From positions 2,604,001 to 2,668,000 of the forward strand of contig NZ_CP017688.1 of NCBI RefSeq assembly GCF_001831475.1: DNA of 64,000 nucleotides, given 5' to 3'. The translations under genes were made by a program, and so were the position numbers. Shown here one piece after another: positions 29,387 through 38,199 of the stretch (its first letter is position 1; every line of letters begins with the position of its first letter). This DNA is from Flavobacterium crassostreae (lineage in GTDB: Bacteria; Bacteroidota; Bacteroidia; Flavobacteriales; Flavobacteriaceae). Below the pieces are notes generated by a model that worked only from the letters and a program-made list of their open reading frames with translations, did not search any database and was not told where the DNA came from.

Positions 29387-29989
29387 ATGGAAAGCTTACT
29401 TATTAATGATTTTATAAATCACCATTCATTGCCAGTTTGCACTACTAGCATTGCACAAAATGTAAGCCATCGCTATTTTGAAATAGATGATGTAGCCAGA
29501 AATTTAGTTGTGCATATGACTCCATCAAATGGCATGGTCAAATATGAAAATCCATACAACAAGGAAGTAGCCATTATAGATTATGATGGTTTCCTTACAA
29601 ATACTCCTCATGTCTTTCAACAAGGCAAAGAAAGGTGTGATGTACTTGTTCATACCACAAATGAGTCTTCCTATTTTATTTTAAATGAGTTAAAGAACAG
29701 GATTCCTGCAACTAAAGTTTTGACTAAAGCTACAAGTCAAATGATTGCGACATTAAACGAATTAAATACTGTACCCACAATCGTTTCTTTTATAGCTAAT
29801 TTTACTGTCAAAAAATGTTGCTACTGCAATACACAGTCAACAGCACCTAATCCTTTGTCTGCTACTGTAGCTTTTAATAGATTATCGACTATAAGTACCA
29901 ACGGACTAAAACTATCCAATGCAGACATTGAAAATTTCGGATTTGAACTTTGGGAATACAGTGGCAATCAAACTATAAAATTAAATTAA
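29387..29989 (+). CDS. Putative PD-(D/E)xK nuclease partner of the ATPase
   Basis: This 200-residue protein has no signal peptide or membrane helix. Its centre reads GKERCDVLVHTT (79-90) followed by YFILNELKNR (96-105). D85 and E101-x-K103, on two predicted strands, match the PD-(D/E)xK catalytic layout used by restriction enzymes and many phage-defence effectors. A cysteine cluster KKCCYCN (142-148) could bind a metal. It is coupled to the ATPase (one-base gap) and ends in a terminator overlapping its stop. The nuclease call rests on this motif only; a non-catalytic regulator is possible. Confidence 0.65.
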   Translation: MESLLINDFINHHSLPVCTTSIAQNVSHRYFEIDDVARNLVVHMTPSNGMVKYENPYNKEVAIIDYDGFLTNTPHVFQQGKERCDVLVHTTNESSYFILNELKNRIPATKVLTKATSQMIATLNELNTVPTIVSFIANFTVKKCCYCNTQSTAPNPLSATVAFNRLSTISTNGLKLSNADIENFGFELWEYSGNQTIKLN

Positions 29990-30013
29990 AAGCTCGAAAT
30001 TTCGAGCTTTTAA
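29986..30013 (+). terminator. Terminator of the ATPase-nuclease operon
   Basis: A perfect 28-bp palindrome (arms 29986-29999 and 30000-30013, core AGCTCGAAATTTCGAGCT) overlaps the stop codon at 29987-29989 and ends in TTTTAAAA. It also separates this operon from the convergent restriction operon. Confidence 0.75.
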
Positions 30014-30054
30014 AATACACAAGGATTATTCTGGTAGATTAGATTATTTAAACG

Positions 30055-30351
30055 TCAATCCCGTAACTCCATAACAACCTCTTCAATCTCCCATTCGGCA
30101 CCAATAACTCCATTCGCTACAGACTTCATTTTACAACCTAGACCATCAAAAAAATAATAAAACGCTACTTGACCATTTACTTTCAGCACACCATTTTGGG
30201 TGTCTTTTGTCTGTTTGAAACGCCATGTTCTGCGGAGTTCTCGGGAATGAAATACTAAAAACCGAGGTATGATTCCTGTTTCCCTAAATTCAATCATTCC
30301 TCCTGATTGGATGGTTAGTTTAAAGTCTTGATTTATAGTTTTACTTTCCAT
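30055..30351 (-). CDS. Small unknown protein coupled to hsdS
   Basis: The 98-residue protein begins at ATG 30351, inside the last codons of hsdS (11-base overlap), so it is translationally coupled as the last gene of the restriction operon. It reads as a beta-rich domain (LTIQSGGMIEFRE, FLVFHSRELRRTWRFKQTKD, VNGQVAFYYFFDG), with no motif I know. The frame continues upstream to 30372, but that reading lies inside hsdS. It may regulate or be carried with the type I system; function unknown. Confidence 0.65.
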   Translation of the reverse strand: MESKTINQDFKLTIQSGGMIEFRETGIIPRFLVFHSRELRRTWRFKQTKDTQNGVLKVNGQVAFYYFFDGLGCKMKSVANGVIGAEWEIEEVVMELRD

Positions 30352-31645
30352 AACTAGCGCTATCCTCCGCAACCATCCCTAACTGCTCGGCAACATCCCT
30401 CACACTAACCTGACCATTCATCAACATAGGCAATAACCAATCCCGAATCGAGGCGAGTTCTTGGTTTTCTAACTCGATTTTGTTTTGTTTTTCAAAAGAA
30501 GGGAATACTAAATTTTGAAATGCTCGAACCGTTTTTGCATTTGGAATTACAACTGGTAAAGAAAATAAATCATCTTTTGTAATTGAACCGAAAGTAGTTC
30601 CACTAGCGTTTCTTCTATCAAAAGTTTGTTTCAGATTGACCATTACACCAAACAAATAAGTAATAGCGTCATTTTTACTATTCATACAAGCCAATCCACG
30701 ACCAATGCAACAATCTTCTTTTGAAATATTTAAAGTACCAACAGGAGCTCTAACACTCAATAAAATATCGCCTTGTTTTGCAAATCTAGTTGGTGATGTT
30801 GTATATTTTCTAATAGTTGGAAAACGATTCCCAAAATCTGTACAACCTTGGTAAAAGATCATTCCATTTCCTTCTTCATTATAACTTTCGCCAGGAGGAG
30901 ATTGTCCCATAGTAATATTTGCAATATCGCTCAAAACACCATCTTCCCAACCCTCAGGAATCTCTCTTTTCAACGCTGCATTCCAAACCATTTTTCCTCC
31001 CGAACTTTTATAGGGCGTACCATTTACGTCTGGAAAATCAAACTGTACAAACCAATAATCGTACAGCGTTTTTGCCATGGCTTCCAGCTCGCTATTGATG
31101 CGGTTATTGACTTCTGTTTTTGCATCTAAATCAGAAAGAACTTTGGCTATTTTTTGTTGGGTTAAAACATTTGCAAATGGAAATGAAATATTTTTTAAGC
31201 TTCCTATTGGTAATTGAGGTTGAGCACTTCCTGAACCTTGAGATAGAACTTGCTTTTTAAATATTTCTGACCTCAAAAACAAATATAAATAATATGGATT
31301 TATTTGATTTTCATCACATCTCATTATTATCATACCAGAATTTATTCTAATATGTTTATATTGTAATTTATCATTGTAATAGCCTACATTTCCAATAGTT
31401 CCTCTTGTAGTAAGAACGATGTCATTATACTTTAACTTCCCTTTTCTTAATAACAAATCTCTTTCTGCACTAATATATTCAATATTTGAAAAATCAAATC
31501 CATTTTTAGTAACATTACCTGTATTTAGGAATACACAATATCCATTATTTGTAAATTCAGATTTTGATGGATAATTTATACCTCTATCTCCATCAATTAA
31601 CTGAATTGGTAAATTCTTTAGTTCAATTAATTTGACCTTACTCAT
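30341..31645 (-). CDS. hsdS: Type I restriction-modification specificity subunit
   Basis: The 434-residue HsdS sets the DNA target of the type I complex through two target-recognition domains, at about residues 5-150 and 232-395. They are separated by the conserved helical spacer LTQQKIAKVLSDLDAKTEVN (161-180) continuing to LYDYWFVQFDFP, and the second copy of the helix ends at the C-terminus. The two recognition domains differ, so a bipartite asymmetric target is expected. It overlaps hsdM by eight bases and the small gene downstream by eleven. Confidence 0.94.
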   Translation of the reverse strand: MSKVKLIELKNLPIQLIDGDRGINYPSKSEFTNNGYCVFLNTGNVTKNGFDFSNIEYISAERDLLLRKGKLKYNDIVLTTRGTIGNVGYYNDKLQYKHIRINSGMIIMRCDENQINPYYLYLFLRSEIFKKQVLSQGSGSAQPQLPIGSLKNISFPFANVLTQQKIAKVLSDLDAKTEVNNRINSELEAMAKTLYDYWFVQFDFPDVNGTPYKSSGGKMVWNAALKREIPEGWEDGVLSDIANITMGQSPPGESYNEEGNGMIFYQGCTDFGNRFPTIRKYTTSPTRFAKQGDILLSVRAPVGTLNISKEDCCIGRGLACMNSKNDAITYLFGVMVNLKQTFDRRNASGTTFGSITKDDLFSLPVVIPNAKTVRAFQNLVFPSFEKQNKIELENQELASIRDWLLPMLMNGQVSVRDVAEQLGMVAEDSASYGK

Positions 31646-33263
31646 ATCTCAACCCCTTCAAATTATTCTGAATTTCCATTTCCAGAGTTTTGCTTTCGCT
31701 GAAAAGCGCACTTAAATTGCTTTCAAAAGATTTCATTTTGTCCTCAAATTCCTTAGGAGAAATATCCGTATATTCAATCTTTACTTCAAAATATTGTCCT
31801 GCACTCAAAGAGTAGTTTTTGGCTTTTATATCGTCATAAGAAACCACAACCGAGAAATCCTCTTTCGCTTCATGTTTATTAAACGTATCAATAATATAAT
31901 CTTCTTCTTCGGGAGATAACAAGGTCTTTTGGTTTTTGCCTTCTTTTACTGTGGTTCCCAGTTTGGAGGCATCCATCAATACAATATCACCTTTGGTGTT
32001 TTCTTTGTCGAGAAACAAAATAGAAACGTTGGTTCCTGTAGTGGCAAAAATATTTGAGGGCATACTCACCACACCACGCAACATTTTGCGCTCTACCATT
32101 TGCTCGCGTATTTTGCGTTCAATGCCGCTTTGTGCGGTGATAAATCCTGTGGGAACTACAATAGCGGCTTTACCTTTGGCGGTAAGTGAGTACATAATGT
32201 GTTGTACAAACAAAGGATAAATGGCCATGCTGTCTTTCTTGGCTTTTGGCACATTGGGCATTCCTGCAAAAAAGCGTTCGTGGTTTTCTTTGCTGTCCAA
32301 ATCAGTCACATAGTCCGAGAAATCCAACTTAAACGGAGGATTTGATACGATGTAGTCAAACTGCTGTAAACGTCCGTTTTTGTCTTTGTGGTACGGCTCT
32401 AGTATGGTGTTTCCTTTTACAATATTGGGTATCGAATGCACGAGATCGTTCAAGATTAAATTCAGTCGCAACAAGTTGGAGGATTTTTGCGAAATATCCT
32501 GAGAGTAGACGGTACATTTGGTTTCGCCAATTTGGTGGGCTAAGTTCATCAACAAGGTTCCAGATCCCGCACTCGGGTCATAACAAGTCACATTGCTCAC
32601 TTCGCCAGCCACTAAACAACGTGCCATGATTTTGGCTACGGCATGCGGAGTGAAATATTCGGCATATTTTCCGCCGCTGTTCGTGTTGTAATCACTGATT
32701 AAATATTCGAAAATAGTAGCGTAAAAATCAAACTTTTCGTGAAAGATATTCTCAAAACTAAAGTTGATTAGCTTATTAATGATGGCTTTGCAAAAATCGT
32801 CTCTTTTGTCCGTCACATACTTACTGATGTTTTCGAACAAAACAATTTTCTCGCCACCTTCGGTCAATACCGAGAATAAATCGCTGTTTTCTTTGGCGAT
32901 ATCCAGTAAGGTATTATCAAATATATCCGAGAAGTTGGCTTCATTTTGTCTTTCGAACAAACTCGAAATAAAATGCTTGGGCTGTAAACGGGCGGTACTC
33001 TCGCTCATGGACATTAACAGCATCTCATAGTCATTCTCATTGTATTCTCTTAGAACCGCTTCCCAATTGTCGGCTTTGGCTATTTTGTCATCAAGTTGTT
33101 TTACTTCGTGAACAAATTTGTCGTTCAGGAATTTATATAAAAATACTTGGGTGATAATCTTGAATTCGTTTCCGTCATTTCCCAAACCATAATTGGCACA
33201 AACGCTTTTTAAATCGTCTATGAGGTTTTTGGTTTGCTTTTCAAACTGTGCTGTGGTAGTCAT
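31638..33263 (-). CDS. hsdM: Type I restriction-modification DNA methyltransferase subunit
   Basis: The 541-residue HsdM is an N6-adenine methyltransferase. It has the N-terminal HsdM bundle (1 to about 160), the S-adenosylmethionine motif DPSAGSGTLL (229-238) and the catalytic NPPF (308-311) characteristic of N6-adenine methylation. With HsdS it protects host DNA; with HsdR it completes the restriction complex. The start ATG 33263 directly abuts the stop of the Bro-N gene, so expression is tightly coupled. Confidence 0.96.
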   Translation of the reverse strand: MTTTAQFEKQTKNLIDDLKSVCANYGLGNDGNEFKIITQVFLYKFLNDKFVHEVKQLDDKIAKADNWEAVLREYNENDYEMLLMSMSESTARLQPKHFISSLFERQNEANFSDIFDNTLLDIAKENSDLFSVLTEGGEKIVLFENISKYVTDKRDDFCKAIINKLINFSFENIFHEKFDFYATIFEYLISDYNTNSGGKYAEYFTPHAVAKIMARCLVAGEVSNVTCYDPSAGSGTLLMNLAHQIGETKCTVYSQDISQKSSNLLRLNLILNDLVHSIPNIVKGNTILEPYHKDKNGRLQQFDYIVSNPPFKLDFSDYVTDLDSKENHERFFAGMPNVPKAKKDSMAIYPLFVQHIMYSLTAKGKAAIVVPTGFITAQSGIERKIREQMVERKMLRGVVSMPSNIFATTGTNVSILFLDKENTKGDIVLMDASKLGTTVKEGKNQKTLLSPEEEDYIIDTFNKHEAKEDFSVVVSYDDIKAKNYSLSAGQYFEVKIEYTDISPKEFEDKMKSFESNLSALFSESKTLEMEIQNNLKGLRYE

Positions 33264-34106
33264 TTATTCGTCTTTCTTTTTGTCTTCTATTTGTTTCAAA
33301 CTGTCTTTTGCATTCAATGCAGTCACTACTTTTTTCCCTGTTTTGGATTCTAATTCTTTCATAGCTACTTTGGCTACGTTACCGCCTTGTTCAGCCACCT
33401 TTTTATTTTCCTCAAAGCTTTCTGGATTGGTAGCTGTTGAAATATCTTTAGTTGAGGCTTCTGCCAACATGTTCAAGATTAACTCGGTGTTGGTCATATT
33501 ATCCCTCAGATTTTCTTTTTTGAGTCCTTTCAATACTTTGTATTCTTTGGTAGTATTACCAGACCAAGCTTTAGAAATAATATCCGTAAGTGTGGCAAAT
33601 TGAACGCCTTCTTTCAATCCTCTGCTTTTCCATTCATCAGTCAACGCTTTACGAATTTCGATACTTTTTAAGCGTTGGTTAATCCAATTTTCAGAATAAC
33701 CCAAACTCATATATTGTTCCAATGCCCTGTCAATAGTCAATTCAGGATCTTGCATTTCGTCTAAACGTTCCGCTGCTATTTGCGCCAACCATAATTTAAA
33801 AGGTTCCGCTTTAGGCGAAGGGATCGATTGTATTAATCGAAATAACTGCTCGGTATCAGCAACATCCGTTTTGTAATATTTCCCATCAGCTGACTGCATT
33901 TTCAGTTGACTACAATTTGTAGTCAACTGACTTCCTTCTTTTTTTAATCGTGTTTTTAATACACTCCAATACTTTCTTGGATTAGGGCTATCAGTTAAAA
34001 CACTCACGGTATCAACAATAGAAAAATACCATTTTTCCTCGTCTTGATTCCAAAGGGTTCTTACTTTTTTTTCTTCAAATAATTGAATGGCTTCTTGCTG
34101 TTTCAT
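33264..34106 (-). CDS. Bro-N domain protein inside the type I restriction operon
   Basis: From ATG 34106 the protein has 280 residues. About 1-110 is a BRO/antirepressor-type Bro-N DNA-binding domain (VRTLWNQDEEKWYFSIVDTV, NPRKYWSVLKTRLKKEG). The rest is helical and lysine-rich and recalls the DinD-type damage-inducible family (MTNTELILNMLAEASTKDIS). A longer reading from 34136 would overlap hsdR by 29 bases; ATG 34106, one base after the hsdR stop, is preferred. It probably binds DNA and may regulate the operon or modulate the enzyme, which is inference. Its stop touches hsdM. Confidence 0.8.
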   Translation of the reverse strand: MKQQEAIQLFEEKKVRTLWNQDEEKWYFSIVDTVSVLTDSPNPRKYWSVLKTRLKKEGSQLTTNCSQLKMQSADGKYYKTDVADTEQLFRLIQSIPSPKAEPFKLWLAQIAAERLDEMQDPELTIDRALEQYMSLGYSENWINQRLKSIEIRKALTDEWKSRGLKEGVQFATLTDIISKAWSGNTTKEYKVLKGLKKENLRDNMTNTELILNMLAEASTKDISTATNPESFEENKKVAEQGGNVAKVAMKELESKTGKKVVTALNAKDSLKQIEDKKKDE

Positions 34107-34107
34107 A

Positions 34108-37100
34108 TTAGTAGGCTGTTCGTCCATAAAATTCATTCATATATTCTTTTACAATCAGACCGTTGATTCGCTTGGTTGTTGCGGCATCCAATGCAATATG
34201 TTGTTTGTTTTTGAATTGGTCAATTACCAGTCGCATTACCATTCGCTCTACAAAGCTTTCGTTTTCAAGCATTTTAGAATTTTGAATGATTTGTGCATCT
34301 ACTGCTGTCTTCAATCCTTGTAACGCTTCAAATAATTTACTTTCGCTATCCGTCAAAGGGTCTTTTTCCATTAAACGTTTGTGAAGGCGAGCGTATTTTT
34401 CGTCATTATCATATTTGGCTCTCAGCAATTGGTTTTTGCGTTCCAATTCTTTGGCTTTGCTATAAATCTTTTCGAGTTCTCGGATGTTGCTTTCCATTTC
34501 GTCTTTGGTCACTTCATTCAAGTTTTTCTTTTTGAACAAGCGCTCCAGTTCTTCTTTCAACGAAATAAATTCTGGTGCTTTTTGGTCGAAATTACCGCCT
34601 AAGGTTTCTCTCGTTTTTTGGAGAATATTTTTGAGTTGGTCTGCCAATACCATTTCTTCCTCTTTCACTTTGACAAAAGCAAAAATAACGTCTTCTAGGG
34701 CAATGTTTAAAAGATTTGAGGTATCAATATTGCTTTCTAAGGCTTCTTTTGCATTAATCAATGCCAAACGATTATTAGCATCCCGAGATAAAACGGTTAG
34801 TTTATGAAAATCGAGTTGTTCTAATAATTCATAATTACCAGACAGTCGAATCAAGTTATACAAACTCTTAGCATTATTCAACACTCGAGTAATTCTCAGT
34901 ATTTCAGAACGATCATTGATTTGGGAAATTTGCTGGGAGAAAATCTCCGCGTTCATCGTATCAAAATGAAACAATACTTCCTTTATTTCCTTGATCTCTG
35001 TATTTATTTCTTCTTGCGATTTGAAGATGTTGGAGTAATGTTCCATTTCATCCCCTAATTCTGATTGTAATTCGTTAAAATAATCCTGATTGGTTTTATC
35101 GAATTCCTTTTGAATATCGGCAAAATCAACCACGTAACCATATCTAAAATCTTTGTAGGTTCTATTAACTCGGGTTAAGGTTTGCAGTAAATTGTGTGCT
35201 TTAATCACACGACCTATGTATAATTTCTTCAATCGTGGGGCATCAAAACCAGTCAATAACATATTATAGACAAACAAAAAGTCAATATGACCGTCTTTGA
35301 AAGCTTCTACCTGATCTTTTCGGTCTTGTTTGGTTCCAATGTCATGCAGAATTACCGCAGCTGTGGTTACTTTGCTTTCGGCTTTCTTTTTGTCACCATA
35401 ACTTTCAGATGGCTCGGCAGCTTGTAACAATCCACTATGAACTGTCGTATTTGTAGCGTATTTCGATTCAAATATTTCAAACAACATTTTAGCTTGATCA
35501 GAAGAGTCACAAACGACTAATCCACCAATGGAATTGTCATTCATGGAAATTCGAGCTTTCTCAAAATCCTGAACGATATAATCGAGCATTGGTTCTACAA
35601 ACTTAGGGTGTGCATAGACAATTTTCTTGTCGGCATTTCCTTTTAGAATTTCAATTTCTTCTAATGCTTGTTTTAGGGTAAGCTTATAATTGGTTTCTAT
35701 TTCTTCTCGAATTAAACGCAAGGTATAACCATCCGCAATAGAAGAATTGTAATAATATTTATGAATATATCCCCCAAATAAAGCTTTCGAATTGTAATCA
35801 GTTCCTAACAATGGTGTTCCTGTCAATCCAATCTTGATCGCATTGGGATCCGATTCGTTCAAGTTGGCTAAAAAGCTTCCTTTTGGATTATAGCTACGGT
35901 GTACCTCATCTAAAAAATAGACACGTTGAATATTGAGTTGGTAATCGGTATTACGAACTACATCTGGATCATCCTGAAACTTCTGAATATTAACTACCGT
36001 AATCTCCGCTTTACCCGAATTATTATGAATAACACTGGTTGATTTAATATCCTTTGCAAATTCTTCTCTTGAGTTCACATTATGAACGACTAAACCTCGG
36101 CTTTTAAACTCTTTTCCCGCTTGAATTAATAAATCCAAACGATCTACGATAAAATAGAATTTTGGGATGATCTTTTTACTTTGAAAATAATCAGTCAGGT
36201 ATTTAACATTGTAATAGGCGAGTGCTGTTTTTCCGCTTCCTTGCGTATGCCAAATAATCCCTTTTTTAACCCCTTCTTCTAACTTGGCTTCAATGGCTTT
36301 GGTGGCAAAAAGTTGAGGGTAACGCATAATGTGTTTTTGCAATCCTTTGCTTCCTTTGACATAAGCAATGGAATATTGCAACATAAATTGCAAACGTTCC
36401 TTTTGAAATAAAGATGTACAAATGCTGTTGGTAGGTGAATTTGGATTTTTATTGGTTAGAAATTCAGGTGAATTTTTAATTCCCACTAAATTGTTGTCCT
36501 TTAAAATGAAATTTTCTTTTTCATCATCAAATGGAGCTAATACAGCATCCAAATCAAACTTATTTTCCTCTCTAAAATAATTAAATGATGGTTTCTGATA
36601 GGAAACCGTGGCATAAAAAGCCCCTTCAATGGGCATTGGCGAATTATCATCATATTTCATATTGTTGGAAAACACCATCAATTGGGTAATATTGACAAAT
36701 TTTCTGAATTTCTTATTCTCAAAACGCGATTGAATACGCTTGTGTTCCGCTAAAATACCATCTTGGTTATTAGGCTTCTTTACTTCGATAAAAACCAATG
36801 GCATTCCATTAATCAATAAAGTTATATCTGGTCGAAACTCTTCATCATCTTTTTTGCAAGTCAACTCTGTAACAACATTGAAGGTATTATTTTCAAAGTT
36901 TTCAAAGTCAATTAATCGTATTCCAGATCGTTCTGTAATACGTTCATAAAAAGCCTTACCTAAATCTTCATTGTCTAATAATAATGAAACTTCGTCCAAT
37001 AATCGTTTCGCATCAGACTGTTCAATTCCTGGGTTTATTTTAGAAATACTGTCTATAAAAACATCCGTAAATATATTTGTGCTTTCATCCCATAACGCAT

Positions 37101-37185
37101 TTTTTAACGAAAGGTAAGTATATCCTAAACGGGTTAAATGGAGTAAGCTGGGTATTTTTACTCTGGAATCTTCGTTGAATGTCAT
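34108..37185 (-). CDS. hsdR: Type I restriction-modification ATP-dependent translocase/nuclease subunit
   Basis: The 1025-residue HsdR cuts unmodified DNA after ATP-driven translocation. The N-terminal nuclease shows RPDITLLINGMPLVFIEVKKP split by the usual spacing (D120, E134, K136). The SF2 motor has Walker A HTQGSGKT (313-320) and DEVH (426-429), followed by the helicase C-domain (GFDAPRLKKLYIGR) and a helical C-terminus that docks on HsdM. It is first in the operon hsdR-Bro-N-hsdM-hsdS-small gene. I saw no TAnnTTTG box directly upstream. Confidence 0.96.
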   Translation of the reverse strand: MTFNEDSRVKIPSLLHLTRLGYTYLSLKNALWDESTNIFTDVFIDSISKINPGIEQSDAKRLLDEVSLLLDNEDLGKAFYERITERSGIRLIDFENFENNTFNVVTELTCKKDDEEFRPDITLLINGMPLVFIEVKKPNNQDGILAEHKRIQSRFENKKFRKFVNITQLMVFSNNMKYDDNSPMPIEGAFYATVSYQKPSFNYFREENKFDLDAVLAPFDDEKENFILKDNNLVGIKNSPEFLTNKNPNSPTNSICTSLFQKERLQFMLQYSIAYVKGSKGLQKHIMRYPQLFATKAIEAKLEEGVKKGIIWHTQGSGKTALAYYNVKYLTDYFQSKKIIPKFYFIVDRLDLLIQAGKEFKSRGLVVHNVNSREEFAKDIKSTSVIHNNSGKAEITVVNIQKFQDDPDVVRNTDYQLNIQRVYFLDEVHRSYNPKGSFLANLNESDPNAIKIGLTGTPLLGTDYNSKALFGGYIHKYYYNSSIADGYTLRLIREEIETNYKLTLKQALEEIEILKGNADKKIVYAHPKFVEPMLDYIVQDFEKARISMNDNSIGGLVVCDSSDQAKMLFEIFESKYATNTTVHSGLLQAAEPSESYGDKKKAESKVTTAAVILHDIGTKQDRKDQVEAFKDGHIDFLFVYNMLLTGFDAPRLKKLYIGRVIKAHNLLQTLTRVNRTYKDFRYGYVVDFADIQKEFDKTNQDYFNELQSELGDEMEHYSNIFKSQEEINTEIKEIKEVLFHFDTMNAEIFSQQISQINDRSEILRITRVLNNAKSLYNLIRLSGNYELLEQLDFHKLTVLSRDANNRLALINAKEALESNIDTSNLLNIALEDVIFAFVKVKEEEMVLADQLKNILQKTRETLGGNFDQKAPEFISLKEELERLFKKKNLNEVTKDEMESNIRELEKIYSKAKELERKNQLLRAKYDNDEKYARLHKRLMEKDPLTDSESKLFEALQGLKTAVDAQIIQNSKMLENESFVERMVMRLVIDQFKNKQHIALDAATTKRINGLIVKEYMNEFYGRTAY

Positions 37186-37611
37186 TAAGAGATTGATTTT
37201 AATTTAAAATCTAATAATTCGATTGCTAAAGTATCGAATATTTAATTAAGATGGATGAGGGAAACCCTAAAGAATGCAATCGTTCTTGGTTGCTTCACTA
37301 CTGTTTAAACTCGTTTTGATTGAATTTGTAAATAAACGACATTTTGTAGGATTTTACTATACCCACTTTTAGTGATATTATTTACTGGGATACTTAAAAA
37401 AACAGATGCTTTATATAAATCATATTAACGTGAAATATTTTTTACGTTAATGTGATTTAACTTAATTACCATATAATATTCCTACGTAAAACCTTGTTTT
37501 GACCTTGTAAACACAAATCACGCTAAAGAGGATTCTTCTATTGTTAATGCGATTATTTTAACCACAATACCCAGATATGTATTTTTTAAGCAGATTACGT
37601 TTCAAAATAAT

Positions 37612-38187
37612 TTTGCAAAGCTTTTGCAACGGTATTACGAAAACATCCCTTAGATTTTATAGTTATAAATACGGTTTTTTGCGAGTATTAATGCTGCTCA
37701 CAAAATTTTTGCAAAAATATAGCATTCCTTTGCAAAGCTTTTGTAAACTACTTTGCGGAGTAATCAACCTTTAGCGTGCCCTTTTGTTTCACAAAAAATG
37801 TTATAAAATGCACTTCTAATTTGTCTAAGAATAACAAATGCTGCTTGTAATAGCTTTGCAATGGTCTTTGATTTTTTTGCAAAAAATAATAGACTGTTTT
37901 GAGTAAACAAACATTAGCATTATTAATTGTAACTATAAATGATCCGTTATTCGTTGATTTATAAACTACAGGAACTAAAGTCTTTTGCAAAACCTTTGCA
38001 ACGGTTCTTATATTGCATCGAATTTTATTACTTATTGACTATAACTAAAATAGTTATATAGACCACAACAACTTTTATAACAACACTTTTTATTTCTTTG
38101 CAAAATTTCGTGACGTTTTGCAAAAGTTAATTATCCAAAACAAATTTTAAGAATTGTCGTGTTTGAGAAATTAGTTTGTTTTTGCAA
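37612..38187. repeat. Eleven TTTGCAA motifs in a 1-kb non-coding region, possible replication origin
   Basis: The gap 37186-38199 has no convincing gene. TTTGCAA occurs at 37612, 37623, 37708, 37729, 37855, 37876, 37984, 37995, 38097, 38117 and 38181, several as the palindrome TTTGCAAA. Two lie as close pairs 11 bases apart (37612/37623 and 37984/37995), each ending TTTGCAACGGT. This recalls iterons or P4-type origin repeats. It adjoins the primase genes, whose products could act here. Origin function is inference. Confidence 0.5.
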
Positions 38188-38199
38188 AAAACATTTAGA

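Noticed and set aside
37577-37990. Two short overlapping open frames (65 and 80 residues) on opposite strands
   Set aside because: Their recurring QSFCK-like words come from the repeated TTTGCAAAGC DNA motif; composition and lack of family resemblance argue against coding.
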